Source: Allobacillus halotolerans (GTDB lineage: Bacteria > Bacillota > Bacilli > Bacillales > Alkalibacillaceae). From it: a DNA stretch of 64,000 nt. This document shows, piece by piece, positions 8,891 to 17,309 of the stretch. A model generated the notes under the pieces. The model searched no databases and was not told the origin of the DNA. It saw nothing but the letters and a program-made list of their open reading frames with translations. The stretch is from NCBI RefSeq assembly GCF_018967645.1, contig NZ_JAHLZF010000005.1, forward strand, positions 8,057 through 72,056, given 5' to 3'. Positions within the stretch are counted from its first letter, which is position 1. The number at the start of each line of letters is the position of its first letter. A program made the position numbers and the translations under genes.

Positions 8891-9454
8891 CTACTGGTGC
8901 AGCGCTTGAATCTGCTTAATCGCACGAGCCATTGATTGGTCCGGAATTTCTGAAACATGTACCCACCTGACATCGTGATCTTCATCATTTTGACCGATTT
9001 CTGTCTCATCTGTCACGAAAAGATAACGGAAATCATAATGAAAATGACCTGGTTCGCCTTTTTGTTTATTCGTAGGGATGTAATGAATATTGACATCAAA
9101 AGGATACAGCTGTTCTTTATGTACTGAATGAAGACGCACATCGATGCCTGTTTCTTCCTTCACTTCACGAATGGCTGCTTCCTCTGGTGTTTCTCCTGGA
9201 TCCACATGGCCACCTGGTTGTAACCATCTTTCCAACGATTTGTGCAACAGCATCAAAATATGATCCGGCTTATTCGGATGAAGCACAAATCCGCTACCGG
9301 TAATATGTCCCGGTGACACGCTTCGGTCGAATAATTCTTCGCGGTCTTTAGTGAAGGAAATAAGCGGTATGAGGTTCTCTGCCTCTTCAGGAAATTGGAG
9401 CATATACGTTTGGAACTGTCTCAACGTTTCTTCTTTATTTGTTTTCGTTTCCAT
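8891..9454 (-). CDS. Nudix hydrolase
   Basis: This 187-residue protein contains a complete Nudix box, GGHVDPGETPEEAAIREVKE followed by ETGI (about residues 93-116), which binds a divalent metal and hydrolyses nucleoside diphosphates linked to another moiety. The preceding segment (RWLQPGGH) fits the usual fold. The substrate cannot be deduced. It lies between metK and pckA, on the metK strand, with its own ribosome site (AAAGGTAGG). Confidence 0.88.
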   Translation of the reverse strand: METKTNKEETLRQFQTYMLQFPEEAENLIPLISFTKDREELFDRSVSPGHITGSGFVLHPNKPDHILMLLHKSLERWLQPGGHVDPGETPEEAAIREVKEETGIDVRLHSVHKEQLYPFDVNIHYIPTNKQKGEPGHFHYDFRYLFVTDETEIGQNDEDHDVRWVHVSEIPDQSMARAIKQIQALHQ

Positions 9455-9739
9455 TGAAATAACCTACCTTTCAACAAAATCAGCTTGTGAACTTCTTAAT
9501 AAAAGCATAACATGTTTACGTAAAATACGATATTTCATGAATAAACGACAGATTTAGAGTATGAAAGATAAAACAATCCATCAAATTTTAATAAAAGGTT
9601 GGTAAAGTACCTCTGAATGTTGTTATAATTTAGTCACAATTATTTTCACCATTAGTATGGATTAATATATCTAATGTGTTATACTAATAACCAGATTGAA
9701 ACAGCACACTTTAACTTAAACGTAAAGGATGATGAATGA

Positions 9740-11329
9740 ATGAGCACAAATACACTTGATTCGCTCGTCTCTCGCTTAACCGATTTAGACGTGAATCATC
9801 AAAATCTTTCAGTTGCTGAACTTGTTGAAAAAGTATTGAGCCGTGAGGAAGGCGTCCTGTCTTCTACCGGAGCCATTCGCGCAACAACTGGAACATATAC
9901 AGGAAGATCACCGAAAGATAAATTTATCGTAAAAGATGAAGAATCCCAAGATCATGTTGAATGGGGAAGTGTCAACCAACCAATCAGCGAAGAAAAGTTC
10001 GAAAATCTATTTCATAAAGTTATCGATTACTTGGAAACTCAGAATGAATTATTTACTTTCAAAGGCTTCGCCGGTGCGGATGAAAAATACCGCCTGCCGA
10101 TCCAAGTCATTACACAATTTGCTTGGCATAACCTATTTGCCAATCGTCTATTTATCCGTCCTTCAAAAGAAGAGCTAGAAAATCATCAGGCTGGATTTAC
10201 AGTCGTTTCTGCTCCACATTTCAAAGCTGACCCTGAAGTAGACGGTACAAATTCTGAAACATTTATTATTGTTTCATTTAAGCACCGAATCGTTTTAATT
10301 GGCGGAACAGAATATGCTGGAGAAATTAAAAAATCCATTTTCTCTGTCATGAACTATATGCTACCGACTAAAAATGAAGTGCTTCCAATGCACTGTTCAG
10401 CGAACGTCGGCGCAGAAGGTGATGTTGCTTTATTTTTCGGACTTTCCGGAACAGGGAAAACAACTTTATCCGCCGACCCGAGCAGAAGCTTAATCGGTGA
10501 TGACGAACACGCATGGAGCCAAAACGGTGTATTCAATATCGAAGGCGGATGCTATGCAAAAACCGTGAATCTATCTGCTGAAAAAGAACCACAAATCTTT
10601 AATGCCATTCGTTTTGGTTCTGTTTTGGAAAACGTTATTTTGGACGAAAACCGTGAAGCAGACTATGATGACACGAGCTTAACAGAAAACACGCGTGCCG
10701 CTTACTCAATTGATAATATTGATAATATCGTCCGTCCAAGTCGTGCCGGACATCCGAATACAATTATCTTTTTGACTGCTGATGCTTCAGGCGTATTGCC
10801 TCCAATCAGTAAGCTATCAAAAGAACAAGCAATGTACCATTTCTTAAGTGGTTATACGAGTAAACTAGCTGGAACTGAGCGTGGTGTCACAGAGCCACAA
10901 GCGACATTCTCTGCTTGCTTCGGTTCACCATTCTTGCCATTACCAGCTGCAGAATACGCAAAAATGCTCGGTGAAAAAATTGATGAGCACAACTCAGAAG
11001 TATTCCTAGTGAACACAGGCTGGACAGGTGGCCCATATGGCGAAGGCTCACGTATGAAACTTGGTTATACACGTGCCATGGTTCAAGCAGCTTTGGAAGG
11101 CGATCTGAAAAATGTTGAAACCGTACAAGACGATTTCTTTGGTCTTCACATTCCGACCGAGTGCCCTGGTGTACCAACAGAAGTTCTTCACCCAAAGAAA
11201 ACATGGGCTGACAAAGATCGTTACGACCAGCAAGCACAAGACTTAGCGAAGAAATTCCATGAAAACTTCAAACAGTTCGATCATGTAACAAAAGATATCG
11301 CTGAAGCAGGACCAACGTTTAGAGGATAA
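9740..11329 (+). CDS. pckA: Phosphoenolpyruvate carboxykinase (ATP)
   Basis: PckA converts oxaloacetate and ATP to phosphoenolpyruvate, the first committed gluconeogenic step. The 529-residue protein has the ATP-type P-loop [18 protein letters not shown] (about residues 232-249), the metal site LIGDDEHAW, and the [21 protein letters not shown] segment. In Bacillus this gene is repressed on glucose by CcpN; no operator was confirmed here. The 285 bases upstream contain several TATAAT-like hexamers but no promoter I would fix with confidence. Confidence 0.98.
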   Translation: MSTNTLDSLVSRLTDLDVNHQNLSVAELVEKVLSREEGVLSSTGAIRATTGTYTGRSPKDKFIVKDEESQDHVEWGSVNQPISEEKFENLFHKVIDYLETQNELFTFKGFAGADEKYRLPIQVITQFAWHNLFANRLFIRPSKEELENHQAGFTVVSAPHFKADPEVDGTNSETFIIVSFKHRIVLIGGTEYAGEIKKSIFSVMNYMLPTKNEVLPMHCSANVGAEGDVALFFGLSGTGKTTLSADPSRSLIGDDEHAWSQNGVFNIEGGCYAKTVNLSAEKEPQIFNAIRFGSVLENVILDENREADYDDTSLTENTRAAYSIDNIDNIVRPSRAGHPNTIIFLTADASGVLPPISKLSKEQAMYHFLSGYTSKLAGTERGVTEPQATFSACFGSPFLPLPAAEYAKMLGEKIDEHNSEVFLVNTGWTGGPYGEGSRMKLGYTRAMVQAALEGDLKNVETVQDDFFGLHIPTECPGVPTEVLHPKKTWADKDRYDQQAQDLAKKFHENFKQFDHVTKDIAEAGPTFRG

Positions 11330-11346
11330 TTGAATAAAAAGTGGTA

Positions 11347-11374
11347 AGGACCGGGTGATCCCGGTCCTTTTTTT
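11347..11374 (+). terminator. pckA terminator
   Basis: Stem AGGACCGGG / CCCGGTCCT with a 4-base loop and a run of seven T, 17 bases after the pckA stop. Confidence 0.93.
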
Positions 11375-11400
11375 GTTGGTCATTGTAAGCTGCGGATAAT

Positions 11401-11547
11401 ATATGCGCCCATTCTGAAATAATATGGTTCCATCTCACACGGTTATGCGCCCGGGAGCAAAGGATATGCGACCCGCATACGAATTTATGGACCCAAAGTT
11501 GCGACTTATGTGCCCAATCTCGAAATAAATGAGCCCAACCGTAATTA
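11401..11547 (+). repeat. Seven-unit 21-bp repeat module, copy 1 (ATATGCGCCC family)
   Basis: Exactly seven 21-base units run head to tail. Most open with RTATG or TTATG and carry CCC at about positions 8-10. Units 4 and 5 (ATATGCGACCCGCATACGAA, TTATGGACCCAAAGTTG) recur in the same order in copies 2 and 3. The tail ATTAGCGCGTGCTATTCACC is shared with copy 3. There is no stop codon in one frame, as a period divisible by three allows. Confidence 0.85.
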
Positions 11548-11586
11548 GCGCGTGCTATTCACCCACCAAGATTAACTCAACCAAAT

Positions 11587-11733
11587 ATATGTGCCCATCT
11601 TGAAAAAATATGCGTCCATTCCATACGGATATGCGCCCACGAACATAGGATATGCGACCCGCATACAAATTTATGGACCCAAAGTTGAAATTTATGTGCC
11701 CGGTCTCAAAATATATGGGCCTAACATGTCGGA
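11587..11733 (+). repeat. Seven-unit 21-bp repeat module, copy 2
   Basis: A second 147-bp module of seven 21-mers begins 39 bases after copy 1 and matches it unit by unit, most closely in units 3-5. It ends about 100 bases before the TraB/GumN gene. An open frame through it is a by-product of the period. Confidence 0.85.
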
Positions 11734-11831
11734 TGTAGCTTTACTAATCCTGTGTTGTGAAATATACGCAAGGAAAATAATTGTATATAGATTAATTTTT
11801 GGTACACTTTTTAATAGGGGGAGGAAAGTAC

Positions 11832-12824
11832 ATGAGAAAGATGGTTTATTTATTAGTAGGGGTATTGATTTTACTTGTTGGTTGCCAGGAAGAAGCACAA
11901 GATCACGATGAGGACGTAAATGAACAAGAAGAAAAAAAGACAAAAAGTATTGATGAAACGGAGATAAATGAAGAGGATATAATAAGTGTAGAAGATTTTG
12001 ATTTACCTGATCGGACAAAAGGCTTTTTTTGGACAGGAACAGATGGCAAAAATCAATTTCACTTTTTAGGAACTATGCATATAGGCACAGAGGATATGTA
12101 TCCATTTGAAGAAGATATCGAATCAGCACTTGAAAACTCAGACTTTCTTCTAGTTGAAAAGCATTTCTCTGAGGATGAACAAGATCTAACCCAAGAATAT
12201 TTCTATTACCCAAATGGAGAAACATTAGAAGATCATATGCCAGAAGAATTAGTTGATTCAATTAGGGATTATTCAACAAAGATTAAAGCGAGATTTGGAC
12301 AATTGAATAGCATGAAGCCATACGCGCTCTCTAAAAGAATTATAAACTATGAAATAGGAAAAAAAGGTCTTACTAGCGACTATAGCGTGGAAGAATATTT
12401 GACAAAAACAAAACCAAAAAACACGGAAATTATCGGCCTTGAAGGTCGGGAACGTTACGAATTGATTCATAATCAGCCAGATGATTACTATGCTTACATG
12501 CTCGAACAGACTATTGATAATATGGATAAGCAAATCAATGAAGGGATAAAGAGCTTTGCTGGTTACCGACTTGGTGATGAATCAATGTTAACCGATATTA
12601 AACGTACTGTAGATTCCAACTCTGAAAATCAGAAATACGAACAGATGTATATCGATAATATGATGGTCAAAAGAGATCAAATGATGGCCGATCGAATCGC
12701 CGAGATCTCAAATGAATATTCCGGCAAAAATTTCTTTGTTGCAGTAGGAACCGCTCACTTTTTTAATGAAGGAAATGTGCTCGAGTTATTGAAGGACAAA
12801 GGATTTGAGATAGAGAGAAACTAA
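11832..12824 (+). CDS. TraB/GumN family lipoprotein
   Basis: The protein (about 330 residues) begins with a lipoprotein signal ending in the lipobox LLVGC, so it should be anchored on the outer face of the membrane, followed by an acidic linker. The core shows TraB/PrgY/GumN features: FLGTMHIGTEDMYPFEEDI near the start, and FFVAVGTAHFFNEGNVLELL near the C-terminus with the second paired histidine. Some family members are thought to be metalloproteases; the role here is unknown. I took the ATG after GGGGAGGAAAG, since only this start gives a proper signal peptide. Confidence 0.82.
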   Translation: MRKMVYLLVGVLILLVGCQEEAQDHDEDVNEQEEKKTKSIDETEINEEDIISVEDFDLPDRTKGFFWTGTDGKNQFHFLGTMHIGTEDMYPFEEDIESALENSDFLLVEKHFSEDEQDLTQEYFYYPNGETLEDHMPEELVDSIRDYSTKIKARFGQLNSMKPYALSKRIINYEIGKKGLTSDYSVEEYLTKTKPKNTEIIGLEGRERYELIHNQPDDYYAYMLEQTIDNMDKQINEGIKSFAGYRLGDESMLTDIKRTVDSNSENQKYEQMYIDNMMVKRDQMMADRIAEISNEYSGKNFFVAVGTAHFFNEGNVLELLKDKGFEIERN

Positions 12825-13099
12825 ATAACTTTTTCACCTGTAGAACTAGCCGCTTGTATTTTAGATGAAACAGGTTGTGAATGGAAATTAAGTACATGAT
12901 TAATGTATTCCAACCTGAAGGGTTTTAGATCTTTAAGCGAACTTTTTGTATCTAATTTTGACAAAAGTGAAAAATACTTTGTGACAATACACTTTGATAG
13001 TAAATCAGTAGCCTTAATTTATATTTCATGAAATGTTTCAATAGTATTCTGTTTTATACTATAACCCTGTTATAAGCAAGTTTATTTTGCAAATAATTC
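12825..13099. other. Intergenic stretch, possibly decayed coding sequence
   Basis: From about 12832 to 13031 one plus-strand frame stays open apart from a single internal TGA (about 12900), reading segments such as PVELAACILDETGCEWKL and GFRSLSELFVSNF. There is no start with a ribosome site. It may be a relic or chance; I see nothing else. Confidence 0.3.
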
Positions 13100-13289
13100 C
13101 TACTTTCGGTATTCGGATATTCTTCGATGGAACAGATTTACTATTTCTTCAACTGGATGTCCCTCTTCAATAATGCTTTCTAAGATTTCTTCAGCAATTA
13201 AGTAGGGGTCTTGCATTTGAATATTCTTATTAAAAGAATTAATAATGGCTCGGTTGGTCTCCCTAAGATTTTCTTTCTTTATTTGACAT
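13100..13289 (-). pseudogene. Small decayed or frameshifted gene
   Basis: A minus-strand ATG at 13289 starts MSNKERK, then hits TAG after one more codon. The neighbouring frame continues LRETNRAIINSF ... EEILESIIEEGHPVEEIVNL ... HRRISEYRK to a stop at 13100. One base change in or next to the AAAA run near 13270 would give a single roughly 63-residue helical protein. It lies downstream of two unknown genes on the same strand, past their terminator. No family recognised. Confidence 0.4.
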
Positions 13290-13400
13290 TGGCACTATAG
13301 CCAATGGTAGGTTGAGACGTTTTCTTTTCGGTTCCCGATTCACAATATCACCTCGGTTATCACTGTTTAATATAAGTTATGTGATATGTAGAAAAAATAT

Positions 13401-13436
13401 AAAAGAAAGTGTCCATTATCGGACACTTTCTTTTTG
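13401..13436 (-). terminator. Terminator overlapping the end of the 13416-13604 gene
   Basis: Stem AAAGAAAGTGTCC / GGACACTTTCTTT with a 6-base loop; one arm is the last codons of the upstream gene. T-rich on both sides. Confidence 0.8.
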
Positions 13437-13604
13437 TTTGGCTCTACGATTAGCCATTATTCTTCTGTTTTCTTCCCTTAAACGCTTTTGTCTGTTGTTC
13501 AAGCCAACACGAGCGAGTGGTATACCTGCACGTTTTTTGGTTTGCTTACTTTGTTGTTCAGTGCTTTTTACAACCGTATTTACAGACTCTTTACTCCGTG
13601 CCAT
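13416..13604 (-). CDS. Small basic protein, unknown
   Basis: 62 residues, very rich in lysine and arginine, probably helical and nucleic-acid-binding by composition only (QQSKQTKKRAGIPLARVGLN, REENRRIMANRRAKQK). Its ATG lies inside the 3' end of the preceding gene (14-base overlap) with AAGGCGGTG before it, so the two are translationally coupled. Its stop codon is inside the terminator stem. No family recognised. Confidence 0.6.
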   Translation of the reverse strand: MARSKESVNTVVKSTEQQSKQTKKRAGIPLARVGLNNRQKRLREENRRIMANRRAKQKESVR

Positions 13605-14094
13605 CTAAAACACCGCCTTCGTTATTTTCTGGTTCTTCCACGACCAAAACATAGGCTACTAAGAGTATGTTTATAATATTTCCATCAATTCTTTCTACCT
13701 CTGAATTACTAATGATTGATTTTACTTCCGCGACATATTTTTCATTTAACACAGTGATGGGAATACACATTTTTGTGTCATTTACCGAAAAATACGTCTC
13801 ATAATTCCTTAGTGAACGTTTCACTCTTGCTTTTGATTGGTTAATGCGTTTTAAGTAGTTTTCTTGGTCCTTTTCTGCTTCATACGAAAAAATTTGTACA
13901 TTCAATCCTTCTTCATTTCCGTATTCATCTAAAAAGCGTTCCAATTCACTAAAGTATTGTTCTCTACTTATAGTATACCGCGTAAATTCGAAAGTGTTCA
14001 AGAGATTCTTCATGCTTTCAATTTTACGACTAGTAGAATCCAAATATTTTTCTGCCTGTTCAATTTGTTCGAAGCTCCTCAGTTCATTAACCAA
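13591..14094 (-). CDS. Hypothetical coiled-coil-like protein
   Basis: The 167-residue product is mostly charged helix in the first two thirds (EQIEQAEKYLDSTSRKIESM, QYFSELERFLDEYG) followed by a more hydrophobic segment (IDGNIINILLVAYVLVVEEP). The only full-length start is TTG at 14094 with no good ribosome site, and a repeat module begins 55 bases further upstream, so the true 5' end may have been lost. Coupled to the small basic protein gene downstream. Function unknown. Confidence 0.55.
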   Translation of the reverse strand: MVNELRSFEQIEQAEKYLDSTSRKIESMKNLLNTFEFTRYTISREQYFSELERFLDEYGNEEGLNVQIFSYEAEKDQENYLKRINQSKARVKRSLRNYETYFSVNDTKMCIPITVLNEKYVAEVKSIISNSEVERIDGNIINILLVAYVLVVEEPENNEGGVLDGTE

Positions 14095-14148
14095 AGAAGT
14101 ACGGAGAATATCTCAGAAATCGAGCCACAATAATTAACCGACCAAAAT

Positions 14149-14295
14149 ATATGCGCCCATTCTGAAAAAATATGCGTCCATCTCACACGGATATACGCCC
14201 AGGAGCAAAGGATATGCGACCCGCATACGAATTTATGGACCCAAAGTTGAAACTTATATGCCCAAACTCAAAATATATGAGCCCAACCGAGATTA
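14149..14295 (+). repeat. Seven-unit 21-bp repeat module, copy 3
   Basis: Seven 21-base units in the same order as the modules at 11401 and 11587, followed by the tail GATTAGCACGAGCTATTCACC, nearly the tail of copy 1. It lies between two minus-strand genes. Confidence 0.85.
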
Positions 14296-14313
14296 GCACG
14301 AGCTATTCACCAC

Positions 14314-14348
14314 CAAAAAAACACAAGCGCCACTAAGCGCTTGTGTTC
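14314..14348 (-). terminator. ytkD terminator
   Basis: Stem ACACAAGCGC / GCGCTTGTGT with a 6-base loop; on the minus strand it is followed by seven T. Confidence 0.88.
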
Positions 14349-14352
14349 CTTC

Positions 14353-14832
14353 TTACATTAAATCTCTTTTTTCAATTTCTTTTAAAGATAATGGCAAAAT
14401 TTCATCTCGCATCATAAAGCTAAACTGCTTGTTCTTTTTTACATTATCCGGTAGTCGGTCCAATAGTACAGGTCCATCTGTCTCAAAATAATGGACTTGT
14501 TCTGTCATTTCATCGACATGGGCGAAGTACACATTTTTAATAATGTAGTCGCTTTTTCCGTCGACGTAGTATTGGCCGATGAACTCTAAGTGGTTCACAA
14601 CTCCACCGGTTTCTTCAAATACTTCGCGGATCGCAGCTTCGGGTGCATTCTCCCCTGGCTCGACTTTGCCTCCGGGAAATTCCATTCCTCGGTCACCATG
14701 TTTCGTCAAAAGCCATTGGTCACCATACCGGGTAATCACCCAGACATGCTGCGGATTTTCCGAGAAAGCTTGTTCACGAATGGCGAATTTAACTTCATTG
14801 TTGTAATAATCTCTAAAAGTATTCAATTGCAT
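14353..14832 (-). CDS. ytkD: Nudix nucleoside triphosphate diphosphatase, YtkD type
   Basis: A 159-residue Nudix protein with the box [20 protein letters not shown] followed by ETGG (about residues 55-77). Length and flanks ([29 protein letters not shown]) fit Bacillus YtkD, which hydrolyses 8-oxo-dGTP and other NTPs and has been linked to protection from oxidised nucleotides. In B. subtilis ytkD also lies near pckA and metK. AAAGGAAC precedes the ATG. The specific substrate is inferred from family membership. Confidence 0.8.
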   Translation of the reverse strand: MQLNTFRDYYNNEVKFAIREQAFSENPQHVWVITRYGDQWLLTKHGDRGMEFPGGKVEPGENAPEAAIREVFEETGGVVNHLEFIGQYYVDGKSDYIIKNVYFAHVDEMTEQVHYFETDGPVLLDRLPDNVKKNKQFSFMMRDEILPLSLKEIEKRDLM

Positions 14833-14850
14833 ACGTTCCTTTACAGCAAA

Positions 14851-15444
14851 TTAACCTTGATAGTTAACGCTCATTATACGTGGTTTCTGATCTTCATTCA
14901 AATCAATCTCGATTTCAATCGTATAGTTTCCATGAAGTTCATTCCCAGTTTCTTGTGTGACAACATACGTTCCTGCTTCTGTTTGTTGCACGTTATAATC
15001 TTCTCCCGCTTCAAACCACGGCGGTGTAGAAGTTGGGATGACTTTCAACTCGCCGTCCCTGATTTCGTAATATACATCTACGAATTCATCAACGACTTCT
15101 TCTGAAGCAAAGCCATAGAAGCTTTCTTTAAATTCGTCCATTGTTTCATATGCTTTCACGTTGTAGTACTGATCTGTATCTTGAACCAAATGATCCATGA
15201 ATTGATCCGTCACACTGACGATTTGTTCATGAGTCAATGGTTGTTCTGTATGTTCTTCTTTCTCTTCTTGCGTTTCCCCCATCACAACCATCTCATTTTT
15301 TTGTTGAAGTTGTGATTGGTGGTTTTGTTGTTCATCATAGCTTACTTCCAAATTTCCTTCAGCATTCGCAGCGAAAGAGATTGGCAAAGCAAGAATGACA
15401 ATCAACGAAAGTAAGATGTTTTTGAAATTCATTCGATGTCTCAT
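14851..15444 (-). CDS. Secreted protein of unknown function
   Basis: 197 residues with a classic Sec signal peptide (basic MRHRMNFK, hydrophobic ILLSLIVILALPISFA, probable cleavage after AANA). The mature part has a glutamine-rich acidic linker, then a compact domain with many aromatic and acidic residues (YYNVKAYETMDEFKESFYGF; ending in IMSVNYQG). GGAAGGTGG precedes the ATG. No cysteine or lipobox, so it is likely released or wall-associated. I recognise no family. Confidence 0.65.
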   Translation of the reverse strand: MRHRMNFKNILLSLIVILALPISFAANAEGNLEVSYDEQQNHQSQLQQKNEMVVMGETQEEKEEHTEQPLTHEQIVSVTDQFMDHLVQDTDQYYNVKAYETMDEFKESFYGFASEEVVDEFVDVYYEIRDGELKVIPTSTPPWFEAGEDYNVQQTEAGTYVVTQETGNELHGNYTIEIEIDLNEDQKPRIMSVNYQG

Positions 15445-15544
15445 TGTCTAAACCACCTTCCGTATTGTCTACTACATTTATACCTTTTTTTAGAAAATGC
15501 TAAACCTCAAAATGAAAAGAATACGGAAGATTTTAGGAATGATT

Positions 15545-15877
15545 TTAAAAATCATCTGAGTCCATCAGTGATTCGAAAAACGGGAATTGGCTAATATGCT
15601 CTTTCGCCTCCTCATCGCCTAGTTGATAGATCATTTTATATGCCCGAAGCAGTTCATGATCAACAGCATCGTTATCCTCGTCGTTGTGATACTCCTTGAA
15701 CGGCACATGCGCTCGCCAGTACGTTCCATAGTCCGCATGATCTTTGTCTTCAAAACACTTGCGCAACGCTTTGACCTCTTCTGGATTTGCATAGACCGTA
15801 AACTGCGCATTATTACCTGCCTTCAACTCTGAAATTTCTCCCGTTTCTACATTGACATAAAATCTCCGCTTGTCCAT
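15545..15877 (-). CDS. Conserved hypothetical protein
   Basis: About 110 residues, acidic, no signal or membrane segment. It starts MDKRRFYVNVETGEISEL and carries a helical C-terminus ending ISQFPFFESLMDSDDF. Three ATG codons follow AGGAGG; the third (15877) has the right spacing of nine bases. Similar short proteins occur in other Bacillaceae as far as I recall, without known function. Confidence 0.65.
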   Translation of the reverse strand: MDKRRFYVNVETGEISELKAGNNAQFTVYANPEEVKALRKCFEDKDHADYGTYWRAHVPFKEYHNDEDNDAVDHELLRAYKMIYQLGDEEAKEHISQFPFFESLMDSDDF

Positions 15878-16001
15878 TTGCATCATCCTCCTACCTCTAG
15901 TGTGAACAGGATGATGAAAATGTATTTATAGAATTTTTTACTTATAAAATGTATATATGCATGGACATTCATGGATATGACTACTTTTTTAAAAATTTTA
16001 T

Positions 16002-16038
16002 TTGACTTTTTATTTATTTTATATAATATATATTATAT
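16002..16038 (+). promoter_or_regulatory. Promoter region with AT palindrome before the GbsR-type gene
   Basis: TTGACT (16002-16007) is followed by a perfect 18-bp palindrome of A and T only (ATATAATAT / ATATTATAT, 16021-16038) that contains TATAAT. The palindrome lies where a repressor of the GbsR type could bind and regulate itself. Spacing to the embedded TATAAT is short (14), so the exact hexamers are uncertain. Confidence 0.45.
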
Positions 16039-16082
16039 AAATTAAATTAATTGTACGAATTAATAAAAGGTGGTGTATTTTA

Positions 16083-16616
16083 TTGGCAAATGACCAGGAG
16101 AAGTTACAGGAATCCCAGGATCTAATGGTGAGCGCCATTGCCCAGTCTATGGTTGTCTATGGCGTCACACCATCAGTCGGTCGTATCTACGGAGTGTTAT
16201 ATTTTTCCGACGAACCACTTACTTTGGACCAGATCACAGAGCAAGTGGCGATGAGTAAAGCGAGCGTCAGTAATGGGATCCGTGAATTAATTGATACTGA
16301 AATGGTCACGAAAGTTTGGAAAAAAGGCGAACGAAAAGATCACTTCATTGCTGAAAAAGACTTTATGAAAAACTTTTTGAACTACTTTGTAAAGATGATT
16401 CGCTTAGAACGAAGTATCATTACAAAAGCCGTTGAACAAGCTGAACTGGCCATAAAAGAAGTTGCGACAGAATCCAAAGAGGAATCCATTAAACAGGATG
16501 CCAACAGAGACCTTGAATTAATTGCCGATACAAAGGATTACTTGGACTGGATGATGCGTTTAGCGAACCACTTTGAGTCCAGAGAAATATTTGAACGAAT
16601 ACCAAAAAAGAAATAA
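16083..16616 (+). CDS. GbsR/MarR-family transcriptional regulator
   Basis: The 177-residue protein has the winged helix-turn-helix of the GbsR family (SVGRIYGVLYFSDEPLTLDQ, then MSKASVSNGIRELIDTEMV as the recognition region, about residues 35-85), followed by a helical dimerisation part. Members sense choline, betaines or related osmolytes and repress uptake or synthesis genes. The start is TTG, nine bases after AAAGGTGG. It heads a three-gene run with a cysteine hydrolase and a betaine-binding lipoprotein, which it probably controls. Confidence 0.85.
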   Translation: MANDQEKLQESQDLMVSAIAQSMVVYGVTPSVGRIYGVLYFSDEPLTLDQITEQVAMSKASVSNGIRELIDTEMVTKVWKKGERKDHFIAEKDFMKNFLNYFVKMIRLERSIITKAVEQAELAIKEVATESKEESIKQDANRDLELIADTKDYLDWMMRLANHFESREIFERIPKKK

Positions 16617-16629
16617 AGGAGATTTTTAT

Positions 16630-17307
16630 ATGCAAAACAACAAGACAGCACTTGTGCTCATTGACTTACAAAAAGAATCTGATTTTGGACTAATTAATAT
16701 GGATAGCGTCGTTACACATACACAAAAAATCGTTGAGGTAGCACGCGAGAAACAAATGCCGATTATTTATACACGTCACATCAATCGTCAGGATGGTATT
16801 GGACTTTCATCAGGCGAGCCATTAAATGAAGATGGAACTCCTTATTTTTATGATTCAGGAACTGAAAATATCGAAATCTGGGACGAAATTGCTCCTCAAA
16901 AAGAAGATATCGTCATAGATAAATATCGTTGGAGTGCTTTTTTTGAAACTGAATTGGATTTATTGCTGAAAAGCATGGGCGTAACCGACCTAATCGTCGG
17001 AGGTGTCGTCACTGATGGTTGTGTTATGACATCTGTCTATGACGCCTATTTCAGAGATTATAATGTTCATCTTATTGAAGAGATGTGTACAGCTTCCAAT
17101 GAAGGGTCCCATCAAGCCGCTATATTAAATATGGCAAATTGGGTCTATAACCTAAAAATCTACAACACAGATAATATGTTAAAAAAGATACAAGGTGAAA
17201 AGCACCACTATTGGGCATCGGATAAAGTCGATTCCAAGCAATTTACCGCAGAAACATTGAAAGAACAGATAGAGAATATTCAACAGATAGCGAAGGGAGA
17301 ATTTTAA
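16630..17307 (+). CDS. Isochorismatase-family cysteine hydrolase
   Basis: The 225-residue protein has the family's catalytic set: ALVLIDLQ with the aspartate near residue 12, a lysine in DIVIDKYRWSAF, and the cysteine in GGVVTDGCVMTSVYDAYFRD. Such enzymes hydrolyse amides or related bonds (nicotinamidase, N-carbamoylsarcosine amidase). Its position between a GbsR-type regulator and a betaine-binding lipoprotein suggests a quaternary or N-methylated amine derivative as substrate; this is inference. ATG at 16630 follows AAAGGAG, 13 bases after the regulator stop. Confidence 0.82.
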   Translation: MQNNKTALVLIDLQKESDFGLINMDSVVTHTQKIVEVAREKQMPIIYTRHINRQDGIGLSSGEPLNEDGTPYFYDSGTENIEIWDEIAPQKEDIVIDKYRWSAFFETELDLLLKSMGVTDLIVGGVVTDGCVMTSVYDAYFRDYNVHLIEEMCTASNEGSHQAAILNMANWVYNLKIYNTDNMLKKIQGEKHHYWASDKVDSKQFTAETLKEQIENIQQIAKGEF

Positions 17308-17309
17308 TT

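Noticed and set aside
11591-11911. ORF reading YGPKVEIYVPG through the repeat module into the TraB gene
   Set aside because: Runs out of phase into the real lipoprotein gene; explained by repeat period.
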